DNA of 64,000 nt from Sphingobium sp. JS3065 (GCF_026427355.1 NZ_CP102664.1:1550001-1614000), one strand, 5' to 3'; counted from the stretch's first letter, positions 47,579-56,516 are shown. Made by a program: numbers and translations. Notes: generated by a model not told the origin, from the sequence alone.

Positions 47579-49312
47579 TCAGGCCGTCTGCCCATTTTTT
47601 TGAGGCGGGCGGCTTTTCAGGCCCTTGCCATTTCCCGAAAGCCACTGCATATGCGCGACCTGCCCGACGGAAGCCGGGCCGCTCCCCGATAGCTCAGCGG
47701 TAGAGCATTCGACTGTTAATCGAATGGCCGTAGGTTCGAATCCTACTCGGGGAGCCAATTCTAAAAATGGGGGTTTTTTGCCCCCTTTTTGTGCTGGGCC
47801 GGAACCGCCAGTTTCGCCGATTTTTTCAAGAATTCCAAACGGTTCGCGGAACGTGACGGTCAGCGCTCCACCCGCGAATGACGAGTTCGATAATATCAAA
47901 TTCAGAGCCCGTCGCTTGGTCGCCAAGGGCTGATCCGCAAACTGGTTGTGGGCGGTCCTCGCGAAATCCAGCAGTGCCAGACCATCATCAATCAGGTCGT
48001 CCTCGGCGGCATGCAAGCTCTCCATATCCCGCAGCGTCCGATCCCGCTCTTCACGCCAGGTCGCTGAAACCCGGTCGTGGAATTCGACCGTGACCCGCCC
48101 ATCGATCTTGTCGAGGTAAAGAGTATCCAATCGGTGTTGAAGGCGATCGGCCTCAGCCCGCAAGCGCTCAACCGATTCGTCGCGGTCGCGCCGCTCATCT
48201 GCATGGCTCTCACGGATGGCTCGCTCAATGAGCCGGAATGACGCATCATCCAGCCGAAGCCGCCTGAGGACAGCTGCGAACTGCTCGTCGAGGGCCTCCT
48301 CGCGTATATACCGCTCAGGGCAGCGCCCCTTGAACCGAGAGCAGTGATAGTAGATGTATCGGCCCTTCTTGATCTCGGCCGTGACCGCGCAACCGCAGTG
48401 ACCGCAGGTGATCAGTCCGGTGTAAGCGAATTGAAGCCGATTGCCGTGGACGTTGGAGATGCTCCGGCCATCCAGGATCTCCTGCACGTTGGACCAGGTG
48501 GCAAAGGTCGTCAGCGGCGTGTGCGAGCCCTTGTAGAGTTTGCCCAGCCATTCGAACGAGCCCGTGTAAATCCGGCTGCGTAGCATTGTATTGATCGTGC
48601 TCACGCCCACCGGTTTTCCGCTCTTGCGGTACCGGAGGCCAGCCCTGACGGCCAATTGGGTCACTTCCTTGAGCGAATATTGGCCACTCTCGAACCATTC
48701 GAACACGCGGGTCACCAACGGACCGATATCCGGATCGATTGTGATGACCTTCTTGCCGAGCGGGCCCATCACATTCACATAACCGAGGGGAGCGAAGGTC
48801 GGCCAAATCCCCTGCTCTGCCTTTTCGAGCATTCCCTTGCGGGTCTCCTCAGAGAGATTGTCGATGTAGTTCTTGGCCATCAAAACCTTGATGCCATGCA
48901 TGAACTTCTCCGACGATCTCGAATCCCGAGAGAGAACGACATTCTCCTTCACGAAATGGATCTCGATTTCCAATCCGTCGACCGTCACCCAATCCTTGAG
49001 GTTGCGGTAGAGCCTGTCGGTCTTCTCGACCAGAATCGTTCTGACGCTCGGATGGGATCTGATGTAGCGAAGCATTTCCTCGAATCCGGTACGACCGGCG
49101 CGCTTCGCGGTCTCCACGTCAACATGTTCAGAGGCAATCGTTATGCCGTTCTGAGCCGCATACTCTCGCATCAACTTCTGCTGTGCCGGGATAGAAAATC
49201 CTTCCTTCTCCTGCTCGCTGGTCGATACTCGTGCGTACATGACCGCCTTATTGCGTTCTTGAATGATACGCTTGGCCTTCGGTTGTACGATCTTTGCGCG
49301 GGGTCTCGTCAT
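47579..49312 (-). CDS. large serine recombinase whose frame continues through tRNA-Asn
   Basis: This 577-residue protein has an N-terminal resolvase domain: VMYARVSTSEQEKEGFS with the catalytic Ser, and EKTDRLYRNLKDW with conserved Arg. A recombinase domain (about 170-280, GYVNVMG...STINTMLRSRIYTGSF), a zinc ribbon (LITCGHCGCAVTAEIK...YYHCSRFKGRC) and a coiled coil follow. The natural domain seems to end near FREPFGILEKI. The last about 60 codons are antisense to the tRNA terminator, tRNA-Asn and its promoter. It should catalyse integration and excision of the element. A GAGGAG site precedes ATG 49312. Confidence 0.9.
   Translation of the reverse strand: MTRPRAKIVQPKAKRIIQERNKAVMYARVSTSEQEKEGFSIPAQQKLMREYAAQNGITIASEHVDVETAKRAGRTGFEEMLRYIRSHPSVRTILVEKTDRLYRNLKDWVTVDGLEIEIHFVKENVVLSRDSRSSEKFMHGIKVLMAKNYIDNLSEETRKGMLEKAEQGIWPTFAPLGYVNVMGPLGKKVITIDPDIGPLVTRVFEWFESGQYSLKEVTQLAVRAGLRYRKSGKPVGVSTINTMLRSRIYTGSFEWLGKLYKGSHTPLTTFATWSNVQEILDGRSISNVHGNRLQFAYTGLITCGHCGCAVTAEIKKGRYIYYHCSRFKGRCPERYIREEALDEQFAAVLRRLRLDDASFRLIERAIRESHADERRDRDESVERLRAEADRLQHRLDTLYLDKIDGRVTVEFHDRVSATWREERDRTLRDMESLHAAEDDLIDDGLALLDFARTAHNQFADQPLATKRRALNLILSNSSFAGGALTVTFREPFGILEKIGETGGSGPAQKGGKKPPFLELAPRVGFEPTAIRLTVECSTAELSGSGPASVGQVAHMQWLSGNGKGLKSRPPQKNGQTA
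47625..47653 (+). promoter_or_regulatory. candidate promoter of tRNA-Asn
   Basis: TTGCCA (47625-47630) and CATATG (47648-47653) form a weak sigma-70-like pair with a 17-bp spacer, ending 29 bp before the tRNA. Confidence 0.4.
47683..47757 (+). tRNA. tRNA-Asn(GTT)
   Basis: This 75-nt gene reads TCCCCGATAGCTCAGCGG at the 5' end and ends CGGGGAGCCA with encoded CCA. Acceptor stem TCCCCGA/TCGGGGA, anticodon loop CTGTTAA (GTT) and T-loop TTCGAAT are canonical. It lies at the left border of the conjugative element and is the probable attachment-site neighbourhood. Confidence 0.97.
47763..47790. terminator. bidirectional hairpin after tRNA-Asn
   Basis: AAAAATGGGGG and GCCCCCTTTTT flank a T-rich loop; the G5/C5 stem with A-run before and T-run after can end transcripts in either direction. 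It serves the tRNA on the plus strand and also lies inside the recombinase reading frame on the minus strand, so most recombinase mRNA may end here before the stop codon. Confidence 0.75.
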
Positions 49313-49334
49313 CTCAATTACTCCTCATTACCCC

Positions 49335-49364
49335 AATATACCATCCATCCTCCCGTTTTTGAAA
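49335..49364 (-). promoter_or_regulatory. candidate promoter of the serine recombinase
   Basis: On the minus strand TTTCAA (49364-49359) and TATATT (49340-49335) are separated by 18 bp and precede the recombinase ATG by 22 bp. This would let the recombinase be expressed separately from the transfer genes upstream. Confidence 0.45.
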
Positions 49365-49441
49365 GTCATCCGGCGAAGTTCGATATGTGAATTACTTGGG
49401 GTTGTTTGGTTTTCCTTGCAGTTGGCGGTTCCTCCACGATC

Positions 49442-49786
49442 CTATTGGCGACTGTCGAAAGCGGTGAAAAAATCCACGAAATCCCCCAGAAAGTTTCTCG
49501 CTTCATCGTCGCTGACAGGACGATCGAGGTGCTGTTCGAAATACGCTCTGGCGTCAGCGACTAGGGCGGCCGAGAACATCCCGCGCCTCGAAACCCGTCG
49601 CCTTCCAAAGCTAGGCGATATGTCATGCATCCCGGAGGACACAGTCACCAAGGGTAGTGGTGGCGGTTCGACGGGCTTCGGATCGAGCTCGGAATCGAAT
49701 GGAGGTGGGGCGACAACTTCTGCCACTACGGGCGGAGGAGGCGGTGAACTGGCTCCAGGAAGCTTGCGCCGACGACGCCGTCTCAT
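49442..49786 (-). CDS. small Pro/Arg-rich protein of the transfer operon
   Basis: This 114-residue protein starts MRRRRRRKLPG, continues through a proline-rich middle (SSPPPPPVV..., VEPPPLPLV), and ends in a helical acidic domain (ALVADARAYFEQHLDRPVSDDEARNFLGDF). Its ATG overlaps the transglycosylase stop (ATGA), which supports a real, translationally coupled gene. I recognise no family. The C-terminal helices resemble small plasmid proteins with a DEAR-type motif. Confidence 0.6.
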   Translation of the reverse strand: MRRRRRRKLPGASSPPPPPVVAEVVAPPPFDSELDPKPVEPPPLPLVTVSSGMHDISPSFGRRRVSRRGMFSAALVADARAYFEQHLDRPVSDDEARNFLGDFVDFFTAFDSRQ

Positions 49787-50361
49787 GGCACGGCCTCGAA
49801 AACTGGGGGTGGCCCTTTCGACGGACGAGTGAAGAGGCTGGACCCGAACCGCCGCCGCAGATGAACAACGACGCTCGAGGTGTAGCGTTGTTGCCGCCAC
49901 CCCGTGGGACTGTGATAGACACCGATCGCCTTCCAATAGTCGCGCGTGGTGGCCAACCCGGAGAGGAATATCCAGCGCGCGGCTTCGACGTTGAAACAGG
50001 CATCCTGTTTCAGCCAATGGCGAACATGTCGCTCCGGCCGACCGGTTACAGCCGCCAGCCGCGACACCCACCAGCTATTGACCTGCAGCGGCCCGAGGTC
50101 GTGGCTGCCGTCGCTGTTTGCGACTTCCGCGCCTACCCAGCCGCCCTCCTGATCTCGCAATCCCCAGAGCGTCTTGGCAAGCCAACCGCGACCGGCAGCT
50201 GACCGAGCAATGCACCTCGCGACGATCTGCTCATCGATCGTATTTTGACGGGTCGTTCGCGCTTCCACTGAATGGACGGGGATAGCGAACACCAAGGCAG
50301 CCAGAACCGCCCTGGAAAGGGTCGGCGCGAACCTGAGGTGGAAGGCGGCCCTAATGATCAT
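49783..50361 (-). CDS. lytic transglycosylase, VirB1/TrbN-like
   Basis: The protein (about 192 residues) has a signal-like leader (AVLAALVFAIPVHSVEA) and an SLT domain. LRDQEGGWVGAEVANSDGSHDLGPLQVNSWWV contains the catalytic Glu and the GPLQVN motif. It opens peptidoglycan locally so the mating apparatus can assemble. The start is either 50361 or 50373; both overlap the relaxase end by a few bases. Confidence 0.83.
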   Translation of the reverse strand: MIIRAAFHLRFAPTLSRAVLAALVFAIPVHSVEARTTRQNTIDEQIVARCIARSAAGRGWLAKTLWGLRDQEGGWVGAEVANSDGSHDLGPLQVNSWWVSRLAAVTGRPERHVRHWLKQDACFNVEAARWIFLSGLATTRDYWKAIGVYHSPTGWRQQRYTSSVVVHLRRRFGSSLFTRPSKGPPPVFEAVP

Positions 50362-53305
50362 GGCCAGCCGCATGGTCGTGCTGTTGCGCGGGGGCCGGAT
50401 CAACGCGTGGAGGTGTCGTCTGGGTGTGTTGCCCCTCCTCAACACTCCGCGTCAGGATGTTCGTAAGCCACCGGTCCACGGCCTCCACCGCAGACTGCGC
50501 ACGACCGGCAAGCAGATGGGCTAGGCCGCCCTGTTCGGGCCGGTTGCGAGCCTCCTGCTCCGCACGCATCCGCTCCTTGCGTTCCTGGCGCTCGCTGCGC
50601 TGCTGATCGCGCAGCCGATCCCACCGCTCTCCGTGGCGCTCCTCGCGAGCCCTGTGACTGTCGCGATCGAGGCGGCCGAGGCCTTCCAGAGCGGAGGTCT
50701 TCTCCCCGGAGTGGCGTTCAAGCTTGTCGACGAGGCGCTCGCGATCCTCGGTCCACAGCTTTACGCCGTAACGCGCGCGCGTGATCGCGGTGTAATAGTT
50801 CTGACCCGTCACCAGCCCGGAGTTCACCGGCGCGAGCACATAAGCGCGGTCATAGGTCTTCGACTGAGCAGAATAGACCGTCTCCGCGTAGCCATGATCC
50901 CAGCTCTTGTGCTGGGAAAGGTCGATGTCCTGGACTCGCCCTTCCCGGTCCCAGCGGATCGTCGCGACCGCTCCATCCAGACGCTCGACGGTGCCGCGCT
51001 CGGCGTTCTTCAAACCAAGGTCATGGCTCACCAAACGCCACTGGATGCGGTCACCCGTGGCCAAATCGCGCTCTTCGCTGCGGAACACATTGACCTGCGA
51101 CGCGCGTCCGATACGAGGGTCCCACCGGATGGTCCGACCATGTTCGTCGACCATCCGGACCACCTGCCGACCGTTTGCGTCACGGCCGATCCCGATGACC
51201 CGATATTCGGTGTCGCGGGCAACTCCCAGGCCTGCATTGTCCCGCGAGAAAATCAGCACTTGCCCGCCCGAATAGAAGCGGGCGAAGTGCTTCTCCTGAT
51301 CGGTCATGCCGGACGGAGTGAGCACAGAGAGCCGCGCCTCCTCCGCTGCGACGGCGCCCTCGGTCTTCAACGCTTCCCGGATCTTGGTGTTGACGATCAA
51401 TCGGGTGGCATTCTCCAGCACGAGGATGTTGGTGTTCGCGCGGTTCTCGGGTTTCAGCCTGGTCCATTCGCCGACCAGTCCCCTGGCGAGGGCCTCTGCA
51501 TCCCCGCCGCTGGTCACCTTGTCGAGGTTCTCCAGTGAGGCGGCATAGTTGCCCAGGCGAGCCTGGGTCACCGCCGCCTTCATCATACGGGTTTCCTGGC
51601 GCACGGACTCGGTAAGCTCGGCCGTCGGAAGGCCCAGCTTCTGCAGCAGCCAGAAGGCCTTCCCCTGTTCGATGGCGCCGGTCTGCTTGTTGTCGCCGAG
51701 GACGATCAGCCGAGCGCCAGTCATACGGCTGATCTCGAGGACACGAAGCGCCTGCCGGTTGCCCAGCTGGCCGGCCTCGTCGAGCACGAGCGTATAGCTG
51801 TCGTCGATGTTGCGCCCGCCCCCGGCGACAAGGCTGGCGACGGTCCGGGCGTCGATCCGTGCGTCAGCGCCTAGCTTGGCCGCCGCTGACGATGTCGGCG
51901 CGAGCGCAACGAGCGTCATGCCTTGTGGGGCAGCATCGTTCAGCGACTTCACCAACGTCGACTTGCCTGCGCCGGCGACGCCATGGACACCGACAAGCCG
52001 GTCGCTGGTCGTCCCGATATGGAGAAGCGCTGCCTCCTGGGCAGGGTTGAGGCCAGCTTCAGCCATGACCTCGCGAATGCGCTCGACGGTGGCAATGGGC
52101 GTGCCGTCATTGAGCGAAAGCGAGAGATGCTCGGACAGAGCCAGTTCAAGGCGCGCGGTGCGCCGGGTGGTGCGGCCCCGAGTATGGATCTCATCGCCGG
52201 TTTGATGCCGCGTTGCGAGCAGCTTGAAGCGGCTTTCATGCTCCTCGACCAAGGGACGAATATCCGAGAGCCGGACCTCCCCGACATGGGAGGCAAGGGC
52301 GAGCCGGAACATCCGGCCAAGATTGTTGACGGCCTCTCGCGTTTCCGCCTGGCGGATACCGAACAGCATCGCGCGGGCCGACGTGCGGGCATCCGGCGGG
52401 CGCACATCGTTCTCGCTGCGATCTGCATTTTCCCGCGCGGTGTCGAGCGCCTCGCGATAAGGTGCCGACCTGGAGGCCCACTGGTCGTGCAGATCCTCCA
52501 GCGAGATCTTCTCCTTGGGGCCACGCGTCGCATAGAAGGATCTCTGCCGGCCGGCCTGTCCGGTCAGGCCATGCTCCCTTGCATGCGCGTTGATCTGTTC
52601 AGCCCGCTGCGACATGGCCCTGGCCAGCTGTGACGGGACGCCCAGGATTTCAAAAAGGCCTTTGCGGGGGTCGAAGTCGATCTGATAGCCAAGCTCGCGA
52701 AGGTCGTGCGCCAGCTCGTTGCGATAGACCTGGCCGGCGACGATCTGCTCGACGAACATCGCCCTGGTTTCAAGGCTGACCATTTGATCGCCATCCTGAC
52801 GATTGGTCATGTTCATGACGACAACATGCGTATGCAAATGCGGGTCGAGTTCGCGCGATGCATGTTCGGTGAAGCGCGCGAAGATCAGCCGCCCGGTGGT
52901 CTCGTGGACGATCTCGCCATCGACCCGGTGCCGCAAGGAAGCATGTTCCTCGAGATAGTCGAGCGCCGCGCCGACGGCCTTCTCATGAGCAGCGAGGATA
53001 CGTTCGTCGCCCATGACCAGGGCCATGATCGAGACGGACTTCGGCGCGTTGACCGCGAAGTCCCATCCGGGATGATGCTGGATCTTCCCCCCGGCACGGT
53101 GACGGCCGAGTTGAAGATCGCCAACCTTCCCGGCGAGCAGGTCCTGCAAGATGTCCGGTTCGACCTTCCCCTCGAGCCCGAGTTCGGCGGCGATCTGGCC
53201 GCCCCACTCCGAATGCTCGTCGGTGCCCTTGGTGTAGTAGTCGCCGACCGTATAGTAGCGGCTGATATTGGCGGGCTTGCCCTTGAGGCGGATGGGATTG
53301 ATCAT
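50351..53305 (-). CDS. MobF-family conjugative relaxase with helicase domain
   Basis: This 984-residue protein nicks and unwinds DNA for transfer. The TrwC/TraI relaxase domain has ISRYYTVGDYYTKG with the tyrosines and ASRELDPHLHTHVVVMN with the HxHxH metal triad. The RecD-like helicase has Walker A GVAGAGKSTL (about residue 460), Walker B LVLDEAGQLG, and a UvrD-type C-terminal motif NYYTAITRARYGVKLW. A charged, Arg-rich tail follows. Its start overlaps the coupling-protein stop (ATGA). The plasmid-type name would be traA/trwC; I give none. Confidence 0.94.
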   Translation of the reverse strand: MINPIRLKGKPANISRYYTVGDYYTKGTDEHSEWGGQIAAELGLEGKVEPDILQDLLAGKVGDLQLGRHRAGGKIQHHPGWDFAVNAPKSVSIMALVMGDERILAAHEKAVGAALDYLEEHASLRHRVDGEIVHETTGRLIFARFTEHASRELDPHLHTHVVVMNMTNRQDGDQMVSLETRAMFVEQIVAGQVYRNELAHDLRELGYQIDFDPRKGLFEILGVPSQLARAMSQRAEQINAHAREHGLTGQAGRQRSFYATRGPKEKISLEDLHDQWASRSAPYREALDTARENADRSENDVRPPDARTSARAMLFGIRQAETREAVNNLGRMFRLALASHVGEVRLSDIRPLVEEHESRFKLLATRHQTGDEIHTRGRTTRRTARLELALSEHLSLSLNDGTPIATVERIREVMAEAGLNPAQEAALLHIGTTSDRLVGVHGVAGAGKSTLVKSLNDAAPQGMTLVALAPTSSAAAKLGADARIDARTVASLVAGGGRNIDDSYTLVLDEAGQLGNRQALRVLEISRMTGARLIVLGDNKQTGAIEQGKAFWLLQKLGLPTAELTESVRQETRMMKAAVTQARLGNYAASLENLDKVTSGGDAEALARGLVGEWTRLKPENRANTNILVLENATRLIVNTKIREALKTEGAVAAEEARLSVLTPSGMTDQEKHFARFYSGGQVLIFSRDNAGLGVARDTEYRVIGIGRDANGRQVVRMVDEHGRTIRWDPRIGRASQVNVFRSEERDLATGDRIQWRLVSHDLGLKNAERGTVERLDGAVATIRWDREGRVQDIDLSQHKSWDHGYAETVYSAQSKTYDRAYVLAPVNSGLVTGQNYYTAITRARYGVKLWTEDRERLVDKLERHSGEKTSALEGLGRLDRDSHRAREERHGERWDRLRDQQRSERQERKERMRAEQEARNRPEQGGLAHLLAGRAQSAVEAVDRWLTNILTRSVEEGQHTQTTPPRVDPAPAQQHDHAAGHDH

Positions 53306-55347
53306 GCCGGCGTCGCCGAATTCCGGTCGCCATCATGGCGGCCATGCTGCCGCAGTCGGAACGCGGTCGGTTTCCCGTAAAGCGTGAGCGGTGGGGGCGA
53401 TGGCGGCGCGTCCACTCCGCCGCCGCCCGTGTCGATAGGCTCCGCAGCCGGCGCATCAGCATTTTCTGCCGCCTCGGTCGTCGGCAAGGTAGCGGGTTGG
53501 CTCAGTGGCAGCTCCTGCCCCGTGTCCGCAGGGACCGCGCGGCGCCGTCGGGTGGTCGAACGCGGTGCCGTTGGCATTGGCTCAGCGGGCGTCTCGGGCG
53601 GTGCGACCGGCCCCATGGACATCCGGACAGGAGGGATCGTGCGTTCCTCAAATGCCACGGCGATAGAGGGCATGCGATTATAGCTATCCTCGAAGCGCAC
53701 CACGGGCAGATTGCGGCCGAACCGAAGATAGCCGCACAGATTGGGAAGGTTGGTGACCTCGGTATGCATCACCAGCGGGCGGGTCACCTGCATCCGCGAG
53801 AGGTTCACGCCATCGCGCATGTCGTTGACGCCATAGGACATGCCCTCGTTCGCTTCGACCTGCTCAACTTGGCCTAGATTTTCGCTGACATGTTTCGCGG
53901 TTGGGGTGTCGTTCGCGCGTAGCGCCACCCAAGTCGAGCAGTAGCCGGTGATCGCCGCGGCATCCTGGATGCCGTAGGTCGCTTCAAGCTGCGGGTAGCT
54001 CTGGAAGCCCAGGATGCCGCACCCGCCATATTTCCGGGCACGGGCCAGGAAATCGGAGAGGCTGGGCAGTTTCTGGAGCGAGGGAAGCTCGTCGATCACG
54101 CAATAGAGGCGCCGGTTGCGATCGGCCGAGAGGCTCATGATCGCGCTGATCGCGATGTCCAACCAGACCGTTATCAGCGGACGGAGCGACGGGAGTTGGT
54201 CCGCCTTCACGGTGATGAACAGCCAGCTGTCATCCCGCTCGTTCGCCACCCAATCGCGGATCGACAGGCCATCCTCGGTATCATCCAGATAGGCGAAGGA
54301 CCGCATCACCGAGGCGAGTTCCGCCTGGATGCCAGCCGAGGTCCGCTCCCCTTCCATGGAGATGAATGCCGCCGCGTCGGTCCCCTGCGCAAAAGCCGCG
54401 AGGTCCTTCAGCTTGGAGCGCAGCAGGGTATCGAGCAGGATCGAGACCAGCGTGCGCTGCTGCCGGGCAAGTTTGCGAAGCACTGCCACTAGGGTGCCGC
54501 GGGCGGACTTGGCCCAGAAGGGATCGCCGGCCTTGTCGGGAATCGTGGACTCCGCGATCTGGTCGTAATGATAGTCCTTGGGGACATCGACCCAGGGGGA
54601 CCAACAGTCGGATCGGACGTCCAACGGGTTGAGCAATACGTCGATCCCGGGGCGATAGAATTTCTCGACGAAGGTTCCGGCGGTGTCATAGACTATGGCC
54701 CGCTTGCCGCGCTGGCGGATGCCGGCGAGCATTTTGATGATGATGTTGGTCTTGCCGGTGCCGGGCGCCCCGCAGATCAGGATATGCTCGGGCTCGAAGA
54801 TGTCGGGGACATTGACCCCGCCAATCTCGAAGCTGCCGCGCGCATGGCGCCAGAGCGCGCGGCGCACCTGTCGCACGGTCCCGAACCGGGCCCCGCGTAG
54901 GAACTGATTGGAGCCGAGCCCCCTCCCCGTGCGCGTAAAGTAGAACCAGGCCCAGAACAGCATGGCGAGCGCGAACACCCCCGAAAGCGCGGCGCCGTGG
55001 ATGAGGTAGCGTTCGAAGGCCTCCAGCGTCGTGTGCGCTAGACCTGAGTCGAGCAGCCCTTTGGGGGTCGTCCAATATTCCCTACCAGCAGGCGTCTTGA
55101 ACAGGATGGGTGCCGCATTGCCCGGAACCGCGTCCCCCATGAAGCTCGCTTGGCCCAGCTTCAGCAGGACATAGCGCTCATATTCGGTCGACTTCTCGAA
55201 CCCGTACCAGATGATGCCGCCGATCCAGATCACCAGCCCCGCCACGAGGGTCTGATTGAAGACCTGTGTGGTCATCCGAACATTGTGGACAATGGCCTGG
55301 CCGCCGCGGGTCCAACTCCCCAGCGTGTCGTGCCGAAAGATGCTCAC
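53302..55347 (-). CDS. type IV coupling protein (VirD4/TraD family)
   Basis: This 681-residue ATPase links the relaxosome to the secretion channel. Two N-terminal helices (about 30-50 and 118-138) anchor it. Walker A is CGAPGTGKTNII (about 195) and Walker B is CVIDELPSLQKLP. The C-terminal 120 residues are Pro/Ala-rich and probably disordered. The FxSYPQLEATYG region is typical of TraD-type proteins. The gene overlaps both neighbours by 4 bp. Confidence 0.93.
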   Translation of the reverse strand: MSIFRHDTLGSWTRGGQAIVHNVRMTTQVFNQTLVAGLVIWIGGIIWYGFEKSTEYERYVLLKLGQASFMGDAVPGNAAPILFKTPAGREYWTTPKGLLDSGLAHTTLEAFERYLIHGAALSGVFALAMLFWAWFYFTRTGRGLGSNQFLRGARFGTVRQVRRALWRHARGSFEIGGVNVPDIFEPEHILICGAPGTGKTNIIIKMLAGIRQRGKRAIVYDTAGTFVEKFYRPGIDVLLNPLDVRSDCWSPWVDVPKDYHYDQIAESTIPDKAGDPFWAKSARGTLVAVLRKLARQQRTLVSILLDTLLRSKLKDLAAFAQGTDAAAFISMEGERTSAGIQAELASVMRSFAYLDDTEDGLSIRDWVANERDDSWLFITVKADQLPSLRPLITVWLDIAISAIMSLSADRNRRLYCVIDELPSLQKLPSLSDFLARARKYGGCGILGFQSYPQLEATYGIQDAAAITGYCSTWVALRANDTPTAKHVSENLGQVEQVEANEGMSYGVNDMRDGVNLSRMQVTRPLVMHTEVTNLPNLCGYLRFGRNLPVVRFEDSYNRMPSIAVAFEERTIPPVRMSMGPVAPPETPAEPMPTAPRSTTRRRRAVPADTGQELPLSQPATLPTTEAAENADAPAAEPIDTGGGGVDAPPSPPPLTLYGKPTAFRLRQHGRHDGDRNSATPA

Positions 55348-55646
55348 GCCTGGTCCTGCTCGGGATCGAGCAGCCCCCTTTCCCGGAGGAGGCGCCGGGC
55401 ATCGGCAAGCCCCTGTTCGAGGATTTCCGGCGTGCGTTTGCCGACTGAGGCGGCGAGGATCGCAAGGGTCTGGATGCCGGTCGCGTGGAGCTCATCGAAT
55501 CGAGCATGGTATCCTGACGGATCGGTGCCCTCGAAGCGCCCGAGGATGTCGCGGCAATAGGTTGCTGTGGGCGTTCCCGCATCGCGGGCGCGGGCATCTA
55601 GGCGCCTGAAGAGGGCGTCATCGACGCGGATCGTAATGCGAGCCAA
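55344..55646 (-). CDS. small DNA-binding protein (likely ribbon-helix-helix), first gene of the transfer operon
   Basis: This 100-residue protein opens with a beta-strand/helix pattern, ARITIRVDDALFRRLDARARDAG, as in ribbon-helix-helix relaxosome accessory proteins, followed by helical segments and an acidic end. It overlaps the coupling-protein gene by 4 bp. It is likely to bind the adjacent repeats at 55735-55840 and act as an oriT accessory factor and/or autorepressor; this is inference from position. Confidence 0.72.
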   Translation of the reverse strand: MARITIRVDDALFRRLDARARDAGTPTATYCRDILGRFEGTDPSGYHARFDELHATGIQTLAILAASVGKRTPEILEQGLADARRLLRERGLLDPEQDQA

Positions 55647-55694
55647 GGGTGAGACTCCGGTCTGGCACCCTGACGATCATGATGAAGCGCGCTC

Positions 55695-55723
55695 CTTATA
55701 CTCGAATTAGCGCATGATCTCAA
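55695..55723 (-). promoter_or_regulatory. promoter of the transfer operon
   Basis: On the minus strand TTGAGA (55723-55718) and TATAAG (55700-55695) lie 17 bp apart, a good sigma-70 match, about 50 bp before the first gene. GGCNGCC repeats begin just upstream, so a bound protein could affect it. Confidence 0.65.
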
Positions 55724-56088
55724 GGATTTATGCTGGCGGCCACTGGCAGCCGGATAGTGCCAAGAAAGATCAAAGACTTGGGTCGGGCACAGCCATCGCG
55801 CGGCTGCCACTGGCGGCCAAATAGCGCCAGAATGGCTGCCGATCTGCGCCACATCCAAGCTATTATAAACGCTAAAGAAACTGCCGAGCAGCACCCGTGC
55901 GTGGGGTGCATTACAAACGCCCTCGGCGTGCGTCCTCCCTTTCGCTGCGACAGCGTCGCTGCGTAGCCTCGCACCGGAAGGGGCGCGGCTCCCCCGAAGG
56001 GGCCTCAAGGCAATTTTGGCCTTGCGCCCGAGCGCGCACTTTTGGATGATGACCCTTGGCGGGCAGACCCATGAGAAGGACCATGGTC
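55724..56088. other. non-coding region with repeats, candidate oriT and regulatory region
   Basis: This 365-bp space between the divergent small-protein genes has no credible gene. It holds two units GGCNGCC-ACT-GGCNGCC (55735-55751 and 55802-55818) and a single GGCTGCC at 55834-55840. A CAAGGC/GCCTTG stem sits around 56006-56025, and direct GAAGGGGC repeats lie near 55977-56003. A space next to the relaxosome genes is where oriT usually lies. The nick site cannot be identified from sequence alone. Confidence 0.45.
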
Positions 56089-56328
56089 ATGCCGAAACAA
56101 AGTGAACGCGAACGCCTTGTCGATCTGGAATCCCGCCGCCGCAAGCTCGATGACGAAGTCGAGATTGCCCGCCGCGCCTTGCGCGGCAAATATGCTGCTC
56201 TGGTCTCCGAAGTTGCGGTGGAGACGCTCACGGAACGCGAGTTCCGCGACCTGCTTGGCCATGCGATCCGTACCGGTGGCGCTCCCGCCCTGGCCGCACT
56301 CAAGGCGCTGCCCGCGCTTCCACGCTGA
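56089..56328 (+). CDS. small helical conjugation-associated protein
   Basis: This 79-residue protein is mostly one long charged helix (SERERLVDLESRRRKLDDEVEIARRALRGKYAALV) followed by EFRDLLGHAIRTGGAPAL. It resembles small TraC/TraD-like accessory proteins next to oriT in alphaproteobacterial plasmids, but the family is not certain. ATG 56089 lies 8 nt after GAGAAGGA. It is divergent from the transfer operon. Confidence 0.65.
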   Translation: MPKQSERERLVDLESRRRKLDDEVEIARRALRGKYAALVSEVAVETLTEREFRDLLGHAIRTGGAPALAALKALPALPR

Positions 56329-56476
56329 TCAACAATGTCGCCCGTAGGGCGGCCCAGCGACGAGCATGGCGGAGCCACGCGCAGGAGGCCGGTGCCCTTT
56401 CGGGCACCGCATCGGCGGGCGACGGATCCGGCACTTCCTGCCGGGTTCCTGAGCCCGGCGATCCTGTTCGCCCGAC

Positions 56477-56516
56477 AAAAAAAGGGGACGGCCCGGGCGT
56501 GACCCGAACCGTCCCC
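56477..56516 (-). terminator. intrinsic terminator of the first DUF2493 gene
   Basis: On the minus strand GGGGACGG (56516-56509) pairs with CCGTCCCC (56491-56484) and is followed by seven T residues. It begins 13 bp after the stop of the DUF2493 gene. Confidence 0.85.

Noticed and set aside
47579..47762. The last about 60 residues of the serine recombinase as a functional domain
   Set aside because: They are the reverse complement of tRNA-Asn and its flanks, so they are read by chance rather than conserved as protein.
49783..50361. Phage endolysin suggesting a prophage
   Set aside because: No capsid, portal, tail or terminase genes are present, and the gene is coupled to a relaxase; a VirB1-like conjugation role fits better.
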